A program made the position numbers and the translations under genes. A DNA stretch of 58,379 bases from Clostridium oryzae. GTDB lineage: Bacteria; Bacillota; Clostridia; Clostridiales; Clostridiaceae. The notes under the pieces are model-generated. The model ran no database searches. It was not told where the DNA came from and saw only the letters and a list, made by a program, of their open reading frames with translations. This document shows, piece by piece, positions 57,559 to 58,379 of this stretch (position 1 is its first letter; the number at the start of each line of letters is the position of its first letter). The stretch lies in contig NZ_MZGV01000029.1 in the NCBI RefSeq assembly GCF_002029235.1, forward strand, positions 1-58,379. The letters are read 5' to 3'.

Positions 57559-58254
57559 ATGTCAGTAATATTAAGCATTGATTCAGGAAAGTTTTTAACT
57601 AAGGCTATTGGTTTAAATACCAGTGATGCAGCCAGTGAAAAAGTAACAGAAGGAAAAAGAGAGAGTTTCAGAAGCAAGATATACTATCTGGAGAATGGGG
57701 ATATAGATTTAGCTGGTAAGTCCTATCTGATAAGCTATGAAGGGCAGGAGGTGATAATAGGAGAACAGGGCGTGTTAGATGGTTCAGAGGAAACAAACAA
57801 GGCTACGTTGCTTCATAAGCTATGCATCTATGCAGCTATAACAAGGTACATTAAGCCAGAGGGAAAGGAAGATGTATATCTGGTACTTGCGTGTCCTTTA
57901 AATCTTTTAAAGTCACCAGAATATAAAGAAGAGTATAAGAGTTTTATAGCTAATGACAATAATGAAGTTAACATATTAGTAAACGGTAAGGATTATAAGT
58001 TCACCATAAAGGACATAACAATCAAGGCAGAAGGTTCTGGAATACTCTATTTAAACAAGGAAAGGTTCAACGACTGTGAAATTGGGCTTATTGATATTGG
58101 GGGACTTAATATGCAGTTTTGCAAGTATATAAATGGTGTAGCACAGCCTGAAAGCAGGTTTACTGAAATGACAGGTTCAAATAAGTTGGTGCAGGACTTA
58201 AAGGAGGAAATCAATGTATCTGGCATAAGTAAATCAGATCTTGAGGATGATTGA
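57559..58254 (+). CDS. ParM-like actin-family protein, 3' end broken
   Basis: 231 residues from ATG 57559 (AAAGGAAAG upstream). ILSIDSGKFLTKAIG is the phosphate-1 motif, LVLACPLNLLKSPEY the middle and IGLIDIGGLNMQFCKYINGV the phosphate-2 motif of ParM/Alp plasmid-segregation actins. A full ParM is ~320 residues; here the frame stops at 58254, and a shifted frame reads IEQSGNMSR before stopping too. The adenosine and C-terminal subdomains are lost. It suggests plasmid ancestry of this region. Confidence 0.78.
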   Translation: MSVILSIDSGKFLTKAIGLNTSDAASEKVTEGKRESFRSKIYYLENGDIDLAGKSYLISYEGQEVIIGEQGVLDGSEETNKATLLHKLCIYAAITRYIKPEGKEDVYLVLACPLNLLKSPEYKEEYKSFIANDNNEVNILVNGKDYKFTIKDITIKAEGSGILYLNKERFNDCEIGLIDIGGLNMQFCKYINGVAQPESRFTEMTGSNKLVQDLKEEINVSGISKSDLEDD

Positions 58255-58331
58255 GCAATCTGGTAATATGTCAAGATAGTTTTTTTAAATGTTTCGATAT
58301 GTTTTTCTTAAAAAAGGGTGCAAGAAATAAA

Positions 58332-58361
58332 CATTCGGATTTTTTAATAAAAAATCGAATG
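58332..58361. repeat. Long hairpin near the window end
   Basis: CATTCGGATTTTTT and AAAAAATCGAATG pair over about 13 bases with one mismatch and a short loop. GTTTCGATATG (58291) and GTCTCGATATG (58369) flank it. It could be the end of an insertion sequence or a strong two-way terminator; the window stops too soon to tell. Confidence 0.45.
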
Positions 58362-58379
58362 TCAGTTCGTCTCGATATG

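Noticed and set aside
42900..58379. CRISPR array
   Set aside because: No regularly spaced repeats were seen; only isolated inverted and two-copy repeats.

Overview
The window is low-GC, plus-strand-dominated DNA of a Clostridium-type Firmicute (class Clostridia). The gene order, the AGGAGG-type ribosome binding sites, the frequent TTG starts and the zinc-binding versions of L33, L36, S14, S4 and L24 all fit. No species name is supported by the sequence alone.

Bases 1-42,680 are the conserved information-processing supercluster. Layout: PIN/TRAM membrane protein; proS; mrnC-rlmB-yacP(rae1); sigH; tRNA-Gly(CCC)-tRNA-Thr(GGU)-tuf; rpmG-secE-nusG; rplK-rplA-rplJ-rplL; rpoB-rpoC; L7Ae-like protein-rpsL-rpsG-fusA-second tuf; the S10/spc block rpsJ-rplC-D-W-B-rpsS-rplV-rpsC-rplP-rpmC-rpsQ-rplN-X-E-rpsN-rpsH-rplF-R-rpsE-rpmD-rplO-secY-adk; KOW protein-infA-rpmJ-rpsM-rpsK-rpsD-rpoA-rplQ; the ECF transporter energy module ecfA1-ecfA2-ecfT; truA; rplM-rpsI. 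Good sigma-A-type promoters stand before sigH, the tRNA-tuf unit, rpmG, rpoB, rpsJ and rplM. Structured leaders stand before rplK, rplA, rplJ, rpsG, rpsJ, rpsM and rplM. From memory of clostridial gene order, ispD/ispF, cysS and map are missing from their usual slots. The nusG start region holds a 9-bp hairpin between the Shine-Dalgarno sequence and the start codon.

Bases 42,900-58,379 are a different landscape: accessory, partly decayed, probably an old integrated plasmid or conjugative-type element. It holds a YefM/ParE-type toxin-antitoxin pair, a degraded gene, a promoter followed by a folded leader and an unknown gene, secreted proteins, a winged-helix regulator, and a large secreted surface protein. 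That surface gene is interrupted by a complete group II intron (49,317-51,962) whose predicted splicing exactly restores the reading frame. Beyond it lie an alpha/beta hydrolase, a GGDEF protein split by a frameshift, small or broken genes, a YdcF-like protein, a decayed GNAT acetyltransferase, a hypothetical protein and a ParM-like actin gene with a broken 3' end at the window edge.

The first region builds and regulates the transcription and translation machinery. The second looks like horizontally acquired DNA under erosion. Its frameshifts lie in or near short A/T runs, so sequencing error must be excluded before they are called real.
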